A DNA stretch of 64,000 nt from Candidatus Endonucleibacter bathymodioli (GCA_030674915.1 JASXSV010000011.1:1-64000), one strand, 5' to 3'. Positions 18,451-28,549 are shown, numbered from the stretch's first letter. The notes: generated by a model not told the origin, from the sequence alone. A program made the numbers and translations.

Positions 18451-20262
18451 ATGTTTTCTATATTCAGAATTGGTATCTTGGTGCGCTTAATAGCTGACCG
18501 CAAGCATTTATTTATTCAATATCTAGATTTCATGCCATTGTTGTTTTGCGATAATTGCAAGCATTTAAAGCATATCAAATATTTCCTTTTCTTTCCGATA
18601 ACACTGGCGCTGTTAGTTACCTCAATAGCCTATGCTGCCAACGAAAATTGCCAGACTGCTACAGCCCAGCCATCGGTAGCGATATTATTAAGCAGCCCTA
18701 ACTATTTAAATCAATGCCTAACCGCTTTAAGCAAAGAGACTGTTATAAACATTCATAGCTTTCTCAAAGGAATGATGTTACTTGAGATTGATTATAGTGG
18801 GAATAAGAGCGCAAACAAAAAAGGAGTGTCGTTTACTCAAAGACAAAACCAGAACTATTATGACTTGTATCGTGTATTATCCTTGCGATATTACAAAGGC
18901 CAATCGTTTACTAGTTTTTTGACATACATGATATATAATAAACCGCCTAAGGTGATTAACCGACCATTAATGGGAGCTATGCTTAAGCTTTGTGAAGTTT
19001 ACAAGGAGAGGATTGGCATCACCATCGGTAATATGCTGGAAGAGGTAGAGAAACAGAAACATAGCGATGAGGATATTAACGCTCTCCTACGTTACAAAGC
19101 CAATAGTGTGGAAGCGCAATGTAAAGCTCTTTATTCTGATGATGATACCGATACCAAGAAGAACAGTGCCAACAGTAATGCTGACTGCAGTGCCAACAAA
19201 GAAGGCGGGGCATCTTGGTTTAGCGACTGTAGCCAAAATACCGTTCACGGTACTCATCGTATAGTGAAAAACGTGTCAAGTCTTGCATCTAGGGCAATGT
19301 CCACTATACCATTTAGCGCATTGGTGATATCTCCTGTTAGTGCTGCAGATGAGGCCCTGTTTACCTGTGACAATAATCAAGAAATACCGAAAAGATACCT
19401 ATGTGATGGCATAAAAGACTGCACTATTGATGGCAGTGATGAAAGTATTTTTACTTGCTGCGTCGGGGAGGGGGAAGGGGTCAACATCACAAGCCGACTT
19501 TGTTTTGCAAAGAATATTGAGATTGAAGAAAAGTTATTTGTTTGTGGTGATATGCTAACTATCTCCGCTAGTTGGCGCTGCAATAGTATGCGTAACTGCT
19601 TAGATGGAAGTGATGAAACAATTGGCGATACAAATCCTACCTGCTTTTATTGTGACCAGAGAAAGCGTATTCTCCATGAGTTACGCTGTGATGGCAATGT
19701 AGACTGTGCTAATGGCCGTGACGAGAGTGTTATAGGCAAAAATCCTGGATGCTTTAATTGCGGCGAAAATAATGGAAAACTTATTTTCGGTGAGTTACGC
19801 TGTGACGGCAAAGAAGACTGCGATAATGGCCGCGACGAAAACACTAACGGCACACATCCTATCTGCTTTCATTGTGGTAATACAAATTTTATTCCCTATG
19901 AGTTACGCTGTGATGGTAAGGAGGATTGCGCTAACGGTCGTGACGAAGAGATCAATGGTGCAAATATGTCCTGCTATGATTGTGGCCTAAATAATGGAGG
20001 GCTGATCTACGGGGAGTTACGCTGTAATGGCGAAAACAACTGTGCTGATGGAAGTGATGAAAACTGTAACCATCTTACTACTGGCGCAACATTTTCTGGA
20101 TCAAACATGCTAGCAGCGGGAGCGATAACATGTGCAACTTGTGCTATTATTGCGCTTGTAAAGTATAGACACAAAAAAATAGTTCAGGAAACAATTTCAT
20201 GGTTTTTAAGCCCTATTACCAAGTCTGCTAAATATTTTCGCAGGCTATATAACCAGTTATAA
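18451..20262 (+). CDS. Secreted/membrane protein with 6 LDLa-like modules (paralogue of 1172-4468)
   Basis: 603 residues with the same plan as the first LDLa protein. There is an N-terminal extension of about 42 residues, a hydrophobic segment ending AYA-ANENC (about 43-63), the same unrecognised domain (YDLYRVLSLRYYKGQSF and GITIGNMLEEVEKQKH motifs), six LDLa-like modules from about residue 303, then a membrane helix (about 550-570) and basic tail. The modules keep CDGxxDCxxGxDE but are diverged from each other, unlike the homogenised array in the first gene. The start is supported by conservation of the GGTAAGACAA leader before ATG in both genes. It is probably surface-exposed and host-interacting, by inference from domain content. 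Confidence 0.85.
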   Translation: MFSIFRIGILVRLIADRKHLFIQYLDFMPLLFCDNCKHLKHIKYFLFFPITLALLVTSIAYAANENCQTATAQPSVAILLSSPNYLNQCLTALSKETVINIHSFLKGMMLLEIDYSGNKSANKKGVSFTQRQNQNYYDLYRVLSLRYYKGQSFTSFLTYMIYNKPPKVINRPLMGAMLKLCEVYKERIGITIGNMLEEVEKQKHSDEDINALLRYKANSVEAQCKALYSDDDTDTKKNSANSNADCSANKEGGASWFSDCSQNTVHGTHRIVKNVSSLASRAMSTIPFSALVISPVSAADEALFTCDNNQEIPKRYLCDGIKDCTIDGSDESIFTCCVGEGEGVNITSRLCFAKNIEIEEKLFVCGDMLTISASWRCNSMRNCLDGSDETIGDTNPTCFYCDQRKRILHELRCDGNVDCANGRDESVIGKNPGCFNCGENNGKLIFGELRCDGKEDCDNGRDENTNGTHPICFHCGNTNFIPYELRCDGKEDCANGRDEEINGANMSCYDCGLNNGGLIYGELRCNGENNCADGSDENCNHLTTGATFSGSNMLAAGAITCATCAIIALVKYRHKKIVQETISWFLSPITKSAKYFRRLYNQL

Positions 20263-20269
20263 AAACAAT

Positions 20270-20465
20270 AAAGACTCTAGTTTGAATCGTTATTATGGTA
20301 TACACTCCTGTCTAAGATAGTCATACACCCAGTTAATTATATGCGTTATATTTCGTGATTAAAAAAGCACATGCTTAGTTGGAGTAACTAAGACGCTAGC
20401 TGGAATCGTTGTTATGAAATGCGCTCATATACTGATATAATCATGCACTCGGTTAAGTATCACCT
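20270..20465 (+). repeat. Imperfect direct repeat of about 75 bp, about 119 bp apart
   Basis: The stretch starting AAGACTCTAG at 20270 recurs, with substitutions, starting AAGACGCTAG at 20389. Both continue through GAATCGTT-TTATG, GATA-AATCAT/GATAGTCAT and GTTAA-TAT. It occupies the gap between the second LDLa gene and the second protease-like gene. No function is apparent. Confidence 0.5.
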
Positions 20466-20740
20466 AGCTTTACGCAGCTCTTCTGGTTGTAGGCCGCTGG
20501 AGCGTGCGATGAAGCCCCAGTCATTAGATAATCCTAGTATTACCTACAGTTTTAGATTTTACCATAAGCCAACAACTCAGTTTTGCAGATAATGAATTAG
20601 GATGCTGTTCGTTTCCTCCCTAGTAAAGGCTATTGTTTAGGATGCATATTATCCCACATTATTAAGTAAATGTATGAGCTTGTAGCACAGATGACTGATA
20701 GCAAATATAGATTTTATTTATAACTAATACATACAACTGG

Positions 20741-21493
20741 ATGCTGACAAATAATATGTATACAAATACTAATATTACTGATTACACATATGTGCAGTCA
20801 CAAACCACTACTGAAACAGGTATAATACTCAATAAAAAAGTAGATGCTTGTAATGCCGATGAACTTACAAAAATAATACGCTGCTATTTTAATCATAATT
20901 CAACTTCAGACATAGCGCTTAACAAAGACATTGATGCCGCCCAAGAGACATCTCCCACGTTTAAAGAAATTACAATATCTAACTCATCTGAGGTTGATAA
21001 ATCCTCGGGTAAGGCAGAAGAAAAGCATATAGAAAGAATGGAAAAAATGAAACCTGTTGTTGATCAATTTCTTCAAGAGTTTAAAAATGGCAATACATAT
21101 AACCATCTTATGCATAAGTTTAAAACAAGTAGAGCGCAATCATGCTTTTTGGATGCCATTGCTACTACTCTCTTTGGCAAAGAGTCCAAATCAGAGGCAC
21201 GTAAGTTCACTAACAACCTACGCGATCATCTAGAAAATTATAACATTATAAACAAAAATAGCCCGATAGATGCTGAAGAAAGTAGGCTTAAAAAGGCAGT
21301 AAATCAATATATAATGGACCATTATGGTGTTAATATTAATGTTGTTATTCTCCTGGATTTTATAAGTGATAGGTTTATCCACGATGATTATCCTCTTAGA
21401 ACGGATATGCATAAAGTTCCAGTACTCTTTGAGGCTGGAGAGTATCATCAAACATTTTATGGTATTTCCCTTGAGATTAATTCTGAATCATAG
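20741..21493 (+). CDS. Putative OTU-like cysteine protease, copy 2
   Basis: About 250 residues, closely related to 16741-17487 and with the same plan: Asn/Thr/Ser-rich N-terminus, basic coiled segment, AQSCFLDAIATTLFG nucleophile-like motif and a GEYHQTFYGIS histidine motif near the end. The start is uncertain. ATG 20741 is used because it follows CAACTGG, but an ATG at 20756 also aligns with the paralogue. No signal peptide. It follows the second LDLa gene by 480 bp, with its own conserved leader, so it is probably transcribed separately. If it is an OTU peptidase it would act in the host cytosol after secretion; this is unproven. Confidence 0.45.
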   Translation: MLTNNMYTNTNITDYTYVQSQTTTETGIILNKKVDACNADELTKIIRCYFNHNSTSDIALNKDIDAAQETSPTFKEITISNSSEVDKSSGKAEEKHIERMEKMKPVVDQFLQEFKNGNTYNHLMHKFKTSRAQSCFLDAIATTLFGKESKSEARKFTNNLRDHLENYNIINKNSPIDAEESRLKKAVNQYIMDHYGVNINVVILLDFISDRFIHDDYPLRTDMHKVPVLFEAGEYHQTFYGISLEINSES

Positions 21494-21498
21494 GAAAG

Positions 21499-21857
21499 GT
21501 GCGATTAAGTCCAGCTTTTAAGTGAATCTACACATTACGGTCCGTTCGCAGATTAACAGTCCAATTTGTGTTCGTTTTTAAGTGCCTGCCTATTTCCCCA
21601 CACAGGCACACTGATACTATGTTTTTAGCACTTGCCCCACTCGGACGATGTTCGCCAAAGCAAATAGCATGGACAATTTGCCATCATTTTTAGCTAAGCC
21701 TCGGTAGCAAGCTTTGGTGAATCCGAACTGACACTTGATGATCCGAAACGGATGCTCAACCTTGGCTAATACACTATGGGATCCTACAAGTAGTAAGTGA
21801 TTATGGTGAGTGAGAACATCCAATAACCTTACACCTTCAAGGGATATTTTATAATAT
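21499..21857 (-). pseudogene. Degenerate IS5-type transposase, C-terminal fragment cut by the next element
   Basis: Minus strand 21617-21857 reads [12 protein letters not shown] and [20 protein letters not shown], then [19 protein letters not shown], the typical C-terminal region of a different IS5 subgroup from the intact elements nearby. The outer end carries TGCGATTAAGTCC at 21502, the inverse of the GGACTTAATCGCA ends seen in the spacers at 6-14 kb. Both therefore belong to one old element type. The other end is truncated where the intact IS5 element begins. Confidence 0.7.
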
Positions 21858-23056
21858 GAGACCTTTGCACGATAACGCTGCATAAGCCCCACTATTAATG
21901 AAATTGTATTTTTTTAGGATAAAGCCTTAAAAAACACAATTACAGTTCGAATATGCGCCATTCGAGCCATTTCACCCTTCATTTTCGATTTTCAGACGCA
22001 ACTTGCCTGCTGAATCGATAAACCTCGTTTAATATTGTGCGCCACACACATTATTTCAAAACGTGTGCGATTTCGGCTTAAGCCAAGATAACGAGCTTTC
22101 GCCATGCCGTAGTGTAATTTCAAAACGCCAAATACTCGCTCCACAGTGCAGCGCACGCCAGAATGTAAACGGTTAAAGCACTTATCATGTTCTGTTAATG
22201 GTTTATTTCGATAAGCACGTCTTATTATTCTGTTATCAATATTTCTATCATCCAGCCATTCACTGTGCTTCTTGCTGGAATAGGCACTATCCGCATAAAC
22301 AGACGACTCTTCACCATCTAATAGCTCAGTGAAACAATTTGAATCGTGAATATTTCCTGCTGTGTAACCGATCGATTTTATCAACCCATCCTCATCGACA
22401 TTTATGTGCGCTTTATAGCCGTAGGTACTTTTACTCTTCCCGTCAGAACCTGCTTTCACGTTCCACTTCGCGTCAGGATCCTGTGTTGAGTGCTTGTCTT
22501 TATCCTTATTTGGGCGACACTGTTTAGCCTCAATTACGCTAGCATCAACAATACTGATACCTCCAGATTTAATATAAAGACCTTTATCTATAAGCTGGGA
22601 ATTGATTTCTTGAAGCAACTTATCCATAAGCAACAACTTATCGAGCTTCTGTCTAAATCGCCAAAAAGTACTGTGGTCCGGCACTGACTCTGAAATGTCG
22701 AGCGCAATAAATCGACGAAATAAAAGATCGCGAGCAAGCTGTTTCTCTAGGGCCGAATCGCTTAATTTATACCAACTTTGCAGCAGCAGTGCCTTAAACA
22801 TCATCAGTGGAGGCCATGCCTTTTCGCCTCGAGAACTTGAATGTATATCTTTCAGATGATGCTCTAAGCGATCCCAATCAATGAGTTCATAGACAGAGTC
22901 GAGCTCTTTCACTGCATCGTGATCAATCAGCATTGAATCTGCTAGACTGCGTTGTTTCAGATTTTTCCAAGCCATAATTTCACCGAAAGGCATTGATTGT
23001 GCAAGGCTTATTATACCTGATTTTCAGTTATTTAGCGAGATTCGTGCAAAGGTCTC
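21858..23056 (-). mobile_element. IS5-family element, copy 1 (1199 bp)
   Basis: Inverted terminal repeats GAGACCTTTGCACGA at 21858 and TCGTGCAAAGGTCTC ending at 23056, flanked by AATAT direct repeats (21853-21857 and 23057-23061). The encoded transposase is intact. It is nearly identical to copies at 26968 and 29435. Confidence 0.9.
21992..22975 (-). CDS. IS5-family transposase (copy 1)
   Basis: 327 residues from MAWKNLKQRSLADS. The N-terminal IS5 helical region includes WPPLMMFKALLLQSWYKLSD. DDE segments are SIVDASVIEAKQ, then VYADSAYSSKKHSEW, and a C-terminal VERVFGVLKLHYGMAKARY. An in-frame ATG six codons upstream exists here, but the corresponding stretch in copy 2 contains a stop, so the internal Met is the likely start. 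It differs from the other copies by DSVYELI against DSVHELI. No frameshift; probably active. Confidence 0.9.
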   Translation of the reverse strand: MAWKNLKQRSLADSMLIDHDAVKELDSVYELIDWDRLEHHLKDIHSSSRGEKAWPPLMMFKALLLQSWYKLSDSALEKQLARDLLFRRFIALDISESVPDHSTFWRFRQKLDKLLLMDKLLQEINSQLIDKGLYIKSGGISIVDASVIEAKQCRPNKDKDKHSTQDPDAKWNVKAGSDGKSKSTYGYKAHINVDEDGLIKSIGYTAGNIHDSNCFTELLDGEESSVYADSAYSSKKHSEWLDDRNIDNRIIRRAYRNKPLTEHDKCFNRLHSGVRCTVERVFGVLKLHYGMAKARYLGLSRNRTRFEIMCVAHNIKRGLSIQQASCV

Positions 23057-23109
23057 AATATATATTATAAAATGATAGCTCCCACTATTCTAATGTAAGC
23101 GTATGATAA

Positions 23110-26100
23110 TCATTCGCCGTGCTGTGGTTTTATTTCAACGCATGTCCATATTGGAGGTTCCCTTTTTGTAGACACATTGCTTTTTGAAAAGTCTGTAGAC
23201 TTATTGATATTTTTTGAGAAATAGCAAAGACCTCCAGCTCTATGGTGCTTACATATATAGCCGCCACAACAAGCAAGAGCACCTACATAAGCAGCAATAG
23301 TACCTACATAAGAAGCAATAGTACCACTAACTACGCTAAAATCAATTGTTTGTCTCCTGTAATATTTCATCTCAGCACTTGTCGTAGAGTCTACAGAAGT
23401 AGTAGATACTACCCTAGAAACTGCTGTAAGGTTTGTAGTATCAACCGAGCTATGCGCTACCATAGTTGGCATTTTATGCATGCAATATGCATCAAGTTCT
23501 GTCTTGTTAATTTCACAGTCATCCGCTAAAAAAGGCAAATTAATCCATGAACATTGGTTAGCACTGTTGCTCATTGTGATTTCATAATTATTACTCGTGT
23601 CACTCTTCATGATAACGCCTTCAGCCATATTACAAATGTAATTACCATAAATCTGATTAGCACATGAACCGTGAAAATAGTCTTTAGATTTAGCTATTGT
23701 TATTGAGCTATTAATTATTGCAAGATCGAAAATACGAGCATGTGGAATATCGTTACTTCTCATTATTCCTGCCCCAGAGGCTATAGCTAAATACCCAGTG
23801 TTAGGAAGTAATGTGTTATTTATATTTAGATTGCTATCAATGACTTGAATATGGGAGCACGTTCCGGATTCAGATAATCGCCCGGTTAGAAAGGCTGACA
23901 TTTGAAAACAAGCCTTTATTTCAATGGTTGTGTTAATTAACACAATGCCAGAAACATCTGCGTTCCCACTTATCATGCCAAAAGCACCACTTTTAGAGTT
24001 ATCACTTTGCATATCTATATGCGTATTGATAATAACAAGCCCTTTAACAATACCTGACCCTTTTACTACCCCATATCCTCCTCCAACATTATCGCTACCT
24101 CCTGTTACTTCGATAAGTGAATTACAAACGGTAATATCGCGACTTATGGAATGGGAAGTCTGTGATCCTGCTATTATTCCTATGCATCCCTGACCACCAG
24201 ATGCTTTTATAGTAACGTTGAATATATTAATGTCTTCAATAGTGGTATGGTCTCGCATCCATCCTACAAGACCACCAATTTTTTTCTTGGCCTGCGATAC
24301 TGTAAGGGTAGTATCTGCTATCGTGACATGCTCAATCTGAGAGGAGTCAGACATAAAATTAACTGCTATACCGATTTGAGGAGCACTTTTACAATCACTA
24401 CTAAAAAAGCCATCTTCAACATTAACAAAGCTAATGGTCGAATTTTTATTCATAATATTAGCAATTACTGAGGCACAGTCTGCATTGGTGGTATTAGCAT
24501 TAGTAAAGCTTATATTTTGAATCATTCCATTCCCTGAAAGTATATTTATCAAACAATGCGGCAGATGGGTAATAGTATTATTTCGCCCATTGATAGTACC
24601 TGTGAACATAGGTATTGGCTTTATGAAATCACTTGCATCAAATGATGAAGTTAGTTGATAATCTCCGTTACTCGGATAATTTTCATGACGCCCAATTAAG
24701 TTCAGCATTGTGACATTACTGATGTCAATCATATTAGAGGAAGAGGCTACACCAGCCTCCATAATATGGCTAGTATTAGTAGTTTGGTTGCTATTGAAAG
24801 TTAAATTATATGGTAATTGGGTGGTATTATGTGGAAGTTTCTCAGTTTGATAAGTTTGTGCTAATGGCGTAGAGTTAACAATGGCTACAACACTTAACAT
24901 CATAACTGTACCCATAAGAAGTTTATTGTAAAAAGATAAATTATAGTTAGAGCCTATCCATACGGTATTTGTTTCGTCTTCTTCATTTAAATCCTCTGTG
25001 TTTTTCTGGATAAAAACCCAATCTACATGTAAGGATGGCATGTCACTATAGTAAGTTTCATTATCATTGTTGTGTGATTTAACTCTTTGTAATAAATAAT
25101 CTCGCTCTGACATAGGTAGCCAATCTCTATGGCTTTCTTTATTGTCACAGTTATAGCTTACTTTATTATCACAAATTATTACATCTTTTGCATCTAAACT
25201 TTCACTTACTGAAGTATCTGCTTGTTTGTCTGACTGCTCTTGTGATAGATCGGCATTATCTAAATCCGCAGCAACAAGTGGCTGATAGTAATATGCTTTT
25301 TGTTGTATGTCAGTTTTACGCTGCAACCCTGTTAATATGGTAAATGCTTTATTTTTTTGTGCACTATTAAAGCGATGCTCAATTATTTTAGTAAAAGCAT
25401 ACGAAATAGTTATTTCTTCACCATGTTCATTTTTAAGCAAAATTAGCTCTTCTATGACTAATTTAAGGCCTTTATATCCATTTTCATATTCTAGCTTTAA
25501 GGTGTTTTCGTACAAAAGACTAAGCCAATTCTCCATTACTTTTTTACTTTGTTTCTGTTTGGTTAATGTTGTGATGAAACTACTTTTTATCGCACCAAAT
25601 ATACGCCAAGTACCAGATGCCATTTTCCAGAAAAGGCTATCTTTCATGTTTTGCTTTATGCCTTCCTTTAGGTATTCATCCATATCTACTTGACTAAATT
25701 TGCCTTTTTGTTTTTCTTTCTTTTTTCCTGCCTTTTCCTCTGGACTAAAATTTTCCTGTTGTGATAACTTATCATTCATAGCATATAATGCAGTAAATCC
25801 GTCACTATAAGTAGCAACTAACTGCTTAACTGTATGAAGGTCTTTGGTTAAACTAATAACAATGTCACTATTTAATAGATTATTAACAATATCGTTGGTT
25901 TCACAATAACGTAAAGAATCATTTGGATCGTGCCATTTAGTTTCTTCATCATAGTGCAAATAAGAAAAAAACATGCTGTGTTCACTATTTATTTTACTGT
26001 GATTTACTTTATCATCATCGGAAGTACAAGTTTTTTCAGCCCATTGATTACTGTCATTGAGTAATTTACTTGTTTTACTGTTCTTGTTATTCTCACACCA

Positions 26101-26916
26101 GTTAATGAATGATGCCAATACCGGATATTGCGGTATTCCTTGTGTATTACTTGCTGTATATGAGATTAATAACTCTTGTTGTAAGTTAGATATACTTGTC
26201 CAGTTTTCTCTAGCCAGTAATGATTTAGATTTTTGTCCTTTTGCGAGAAGACATTTGATTTGTTTGTTTAACATATCACTAATCATAGATTCTGGATTAA
26301 ACGGACTTACCTGAAATTTCAACAATGTTTTTAGCATAGAGAAACAATAATCAAGATTGCTATATAATACTTTGTTAGTATTCTCATCTATTTTTCTTGC
26401 AGGCTCAGTTGTAGCTAAGCGTAGACCAGATTTATCCTTGATTTCGTGTGCTAATTCTACATAACTGTTAAGCCATGCAGGCGTAGATAAACCAGCCTGA
26501 AGCACCCTATGATTTAGGTCATCAACAATAAACAACATATTTATATATAACAAAGCAAGCAAGTCAAACACCTCTTTATTATCGAATACTTTTAGTGTTT
26601 GATATAAATTATTTTTATCCATTAGATCTTTCAAATGAAGAGTGCCATTATCCTTGATTCTTTCATGATCTGTTGCTGTTACAAATATTGAATAATTAAA
26701 ATAACTTGCAAGTAAGTCTGAACATGTTTCATACTTCTTATGCCACCAACCTTTTTTTTGTGGTTGGTGCGTTGTGTCTTGGCTGTGTTGCTCTATTAGT
26801 GAAGTGTTATTGGATACTGCATTAACGCTACAGCTTAATACCATATAAAGCAGGAATGCTACATATTTAACATTTCTACTGAATGAATAATCGAAAGAGT
26901 GTGATTTCGTTAGCAT
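23110..26916 (-). CDS. Large secreted surface protein with a beta-helix-like (GLUG-like) repeat region
   Basis: 1268 residues, not assigned to a known family. An N-terminal signal-like segment (FLLYMVLSCSVNA, about 20-33) is followed by a mainly helical region to about 600, containing a highly charged stretch (KAGKKKEKQKGK). A possible membrane segment lies at about 662-680 (LLMGTVMMLSVVAIV). Positions about 740-1090 consist of short hydrophobic strands with turns such as IGGLVGWM, CIGIIAGS, VGGGYGVV and SGAFGMISG, the pattern of right-handed beta-helix and GLUG repeats. A C-terminal membrane helix (about 1192-1225) ends in a Cys-rich tail. It lies between two IS5 copies, but their separate target duplications show they did not bring it in. 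A surface adhesin or passenger role is inference. Confidence 0.7.
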   Translation of the reverse strand: MLTKSHSFDYSFSRNVKYVAFLLYMVLSCSVNAVSNNTSLIEQHSQDTTHQPQKKGWWHKKYETCSDLLASYFNYSIFVTATDHERIKDNGTLHLKDLMDKNNLYQTLKVFDNKEVFDLLALLYINMLFIVDDLNHRVLQAGLSTPAWLNSYVELAHEIKDKSGLRLATTEPARKIDENTNKVLYSNLDYCFSMLKTLLKFQVSPFNPESMISDMLNKQIKCLLAKGQKSKSLLARENWTSISNLQQELLISYTASNTQGIPQYPVLASFINWCENNKNSKTSKLLNDSNQWAEKTCTSDDDKVNHSKINSEHSMFFSYLHYDEETKWHDPNDSLRYCETNDIVNNLLNSDIVISLTKDLHTVKQLVATYSDGFTALYAMNDKLSQQENFSPEEKAGKKKEKQKGKFSQVDMDEYLKEGIKQNMKDSLFWKMASGTWRIFGAIKSSFITTLTKQKQSKKVMENWLSLLYENTLKLEYENGYKGLKLVIEELILLKNEHGEEITISYAFTKIIEHRFNSAQKNKAFTILTGLQRKTDIQQKAYYYQPLVAADLDNADLSQEQSDKQADTSVSESLDAKDVIICDNKVSYNCDNKESHRDWLPMSERDYLLQRVKSHNNDNETYYSDMPSLHVDWVFIQKNTEDLNEEDETNTVWIGSNYNLSFYNKLLMGTVMMLSVVAIVNSTPLAQTYQTEKLPHNTTQLPYNLTFNSNQTTNTSHIMEAGVASSSNMIDISNVTMLNLIGRHENYPSNGDYQLTSSFDASDFIKPIPMFTGTINGRNNTITHLPHCLINILSGNGMIQNISFTNANTTNADCASVIANIMNKNSTISFVNVEDGFFSSDCKSAPQIGIAVNFMSDSSQIEHVTIADTTLTVSQAKKKIGGLVGWMRDHTTIEDINIFNVTIKASGGQGCIGIIAGSQTSHSISRDITVCNSLIEVTGGSDNVGGGYGVVKGSGIVKGLVIINTHIDMQSDNSKSGAFGMISGNADVSGIVLINTTIEIKACFQMSAFLTGRLSESGTCSHIQVIDSNLNINNTLLPNTGYLAIASGAGIMRSNDIPHARIFDLAIINSSITIAKSKDYFHGSCANQIYGNYICNMAEGVIMKSDTSNNYEITMSNSANQCSWINLPFLADDCEINKTELDAYCMHKMPTMVAHSSVDTTNLTAVSRVVSTTSVDSTTSAEMKYYRRQTIDFSVVSGTIASYVGTIAAYVGALACCGGYICKHHRAGGLCYFSKNINKSTDFSKSNVSTKREPPIWTCVEIKPQHGE

Positions 26917-26967
26917 TAGACTATATACTCTAAAAGATAACAGACAAATATTTTAAAATAATAATGT

Positions 26968-28167
26968 GAGACCTTTGCACGATAACGCTGCATAAGCCCC
27001 ACTATTAATTAAATTGTATTTTTTTGAGGATAAAGCCTTAAAAAACACAATTACAGTTCGAATATGCGCCATTCGAGCCATTTCACCCTTCATTTTCGAT
27101 TTTCAGACGCAACTTGCCTGCTGAATCGATAAACCTCGTTTAATATTGTGCGCCACACACATTATTTCAAAACGTGTGCGATTTCGGCTTAAGCCAAGAT
27201 AACGAGCTTTCGCCATGCCGTAGTGTAATTTCAAAACGCCAAATACTCGCTCCACAGTGCAGCGCACGCCAGAATGTAAACGGTTAAAGCACTTATCATG
27301 TTCTGTTAATGGTTTATTTCGATAAGCACGTCTTATTATTCTGTTATCAATATTTCTATCATCCAGCCATTCACTGTGCTTCTTGCTGGAATAAGCACTA
27401 TCCGCATAAACAGACGACTCTTCACCATCTAATAGCTCAGTGAAACAATTTGAATCGTGAATATTTCCTGCTGTGTAACCGATCGATTTTATCAACCCAT
27501 CCTCATCGACATTTATGTGCGCTTTATAGCCGTAGGTACTTTTACTCTTCCCGTCAGAACCTGCTTTCACGTTCCACTTCGCGTCAGGATCCTGTGTTGA
27601 GTGCTTGTCTTTATCCTTATTTGGGCGACACTGTTTAGCCTCAATTACGCTAGCATCAACAATACTGATACCTCCAGATTTAATATAAAGACCTTTATCT
27701 ATAAGCTGGGAATTGATTTCTTGAAGCAACTTATCCATAAGCAACAACTTATCGAGCTTCTGTCTAAATCGCCAAAAAGTACTGTGGTCCGGCACTGACT
27801 CTGAAATGTCGAGCGCAATAAATCGACGAAATAAAAGATCGCGAGCAAGCTGTTTCTCTAGGGCCGAATCGCTTAATTTATACCAACTTTGCAGCAGCAG
27901 TGCCTTAAACATCATCAGTGGAGGCCATGCCTTTTCGCCTCGAGAACTTGAATGTATATCTTTCAGATGATGCTCTAAGCGATCCCAATCAATGAGTTCA
28001 TGGACAGAGTCGAGTTCTTTCACTGCATCGTGATCAATCAGCATTGAATCTGCTAGACTGCGTTGTTTCAGATTTTTCCAAGCCATAATTTAACCGAAAG
28101 GCATTGATTGTGCAAGGCTTATTATACCTGATTTTCAGTTATTTAGCGAGATTCGTGCAAAGGTCTC
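26968..28167 (-). mobile_element. IS5-family element, copy 2 (1200 bp)
   Basis: Same GAGACCTTTGCACGA ends as copy 1, with AATGT direct repeats at 26963-26967 and 28168-28172. It has one extra base in the run near 27021-27026. Confidence 0.9.
27103..28086 (-). CDS. IS5-family transposase (copy 2)
   Basis: 327 residues, same sequence as copy 3. The upstream in-frame extension present in copies 1 and 3 is stopped here by TAA, three codons before the ATG. This places the true start at MAWKNL. All DDE segments are present. Confidence 0.9.
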   Translation of the reverse strand: MAWKNLKQRSLADSMLIDHDAVKELDSVHELIDWDRLEHHLKDIHSSSRGEKAWPPLMMFKALLLQSWYKLSDSALEKQLARDLLFRRFIALDISESVPDHSTFWRFRQKLDKLLLMDKLLQEINSQLIDKGLYIKSGGISIVDASVIEAKQCRPNKDKDKHSTQDPDAKWNVKAGSDGKSKSTYGYKAHINVDEDGLIKSIGYTAGNIHDSNCFTELLDGEESSVYADSAYSSKKHSEWLDDRNIDNRIIRRAYRNKPLTEHDKCFNRLHSGVRCTVERVFGVLKLHYGMAKARYLGLSRNRTRFEIMCVAHNIKRGLSIQQASCV

Positions 28168-28549
28168 AATGTACATTCAATAGGTAGGTGGTGCAAGTGT
28201 AAATTAAAATAATAACCATAATGCGTGAATTTAGTCTGGAAACATACTTATTAATCAATGACCAGAAAGAGACTACAGCCATTTAGTAATGACCCCTATT
28301 TTATGACTCAGCTGATATATAAGGCCTACATGGTAATTTAGTTGCTAGCTTTGCATGTTTTTGCACTATTGTTTTTGGCTTTTTTAGAGAATAATAGATG
28401 TTAGTACCTACACTGACTGGGTATTTTGAGCTATATTTTGTATTCTCATGATAGTACGTATCCTATAAGCTAGCCTGCTTTTTAATATCAAGCTTACTGG
28501 TTAAGCTTGTAATCCAGAAATTACCTAATTATGCAAGATAGTTCCGCAC
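28168..28549. other. Intergenic region upstream of the queuosine-precursor transporter
   Basis: No gene or remnant is recognised. It is AT-rich, and no convincing -35/-10 pair or riboswitch could be identified by eye. Confidence 0.3.

Noticed and set aside
20263..20740. Small RNA gene or tRNA between the LDLa and protease-like genes
   Set aside because: Only an imperfect direct repeat is seen; no cloverleaf or conserved tRNA boxes here or elsewhere in the window.
21858..28167. Composite transposon carrying the large surface-protein gene
   Set aside because: Each IS5 copy has its own 5-bp direct repeat, and the outer flanks do not match each other.
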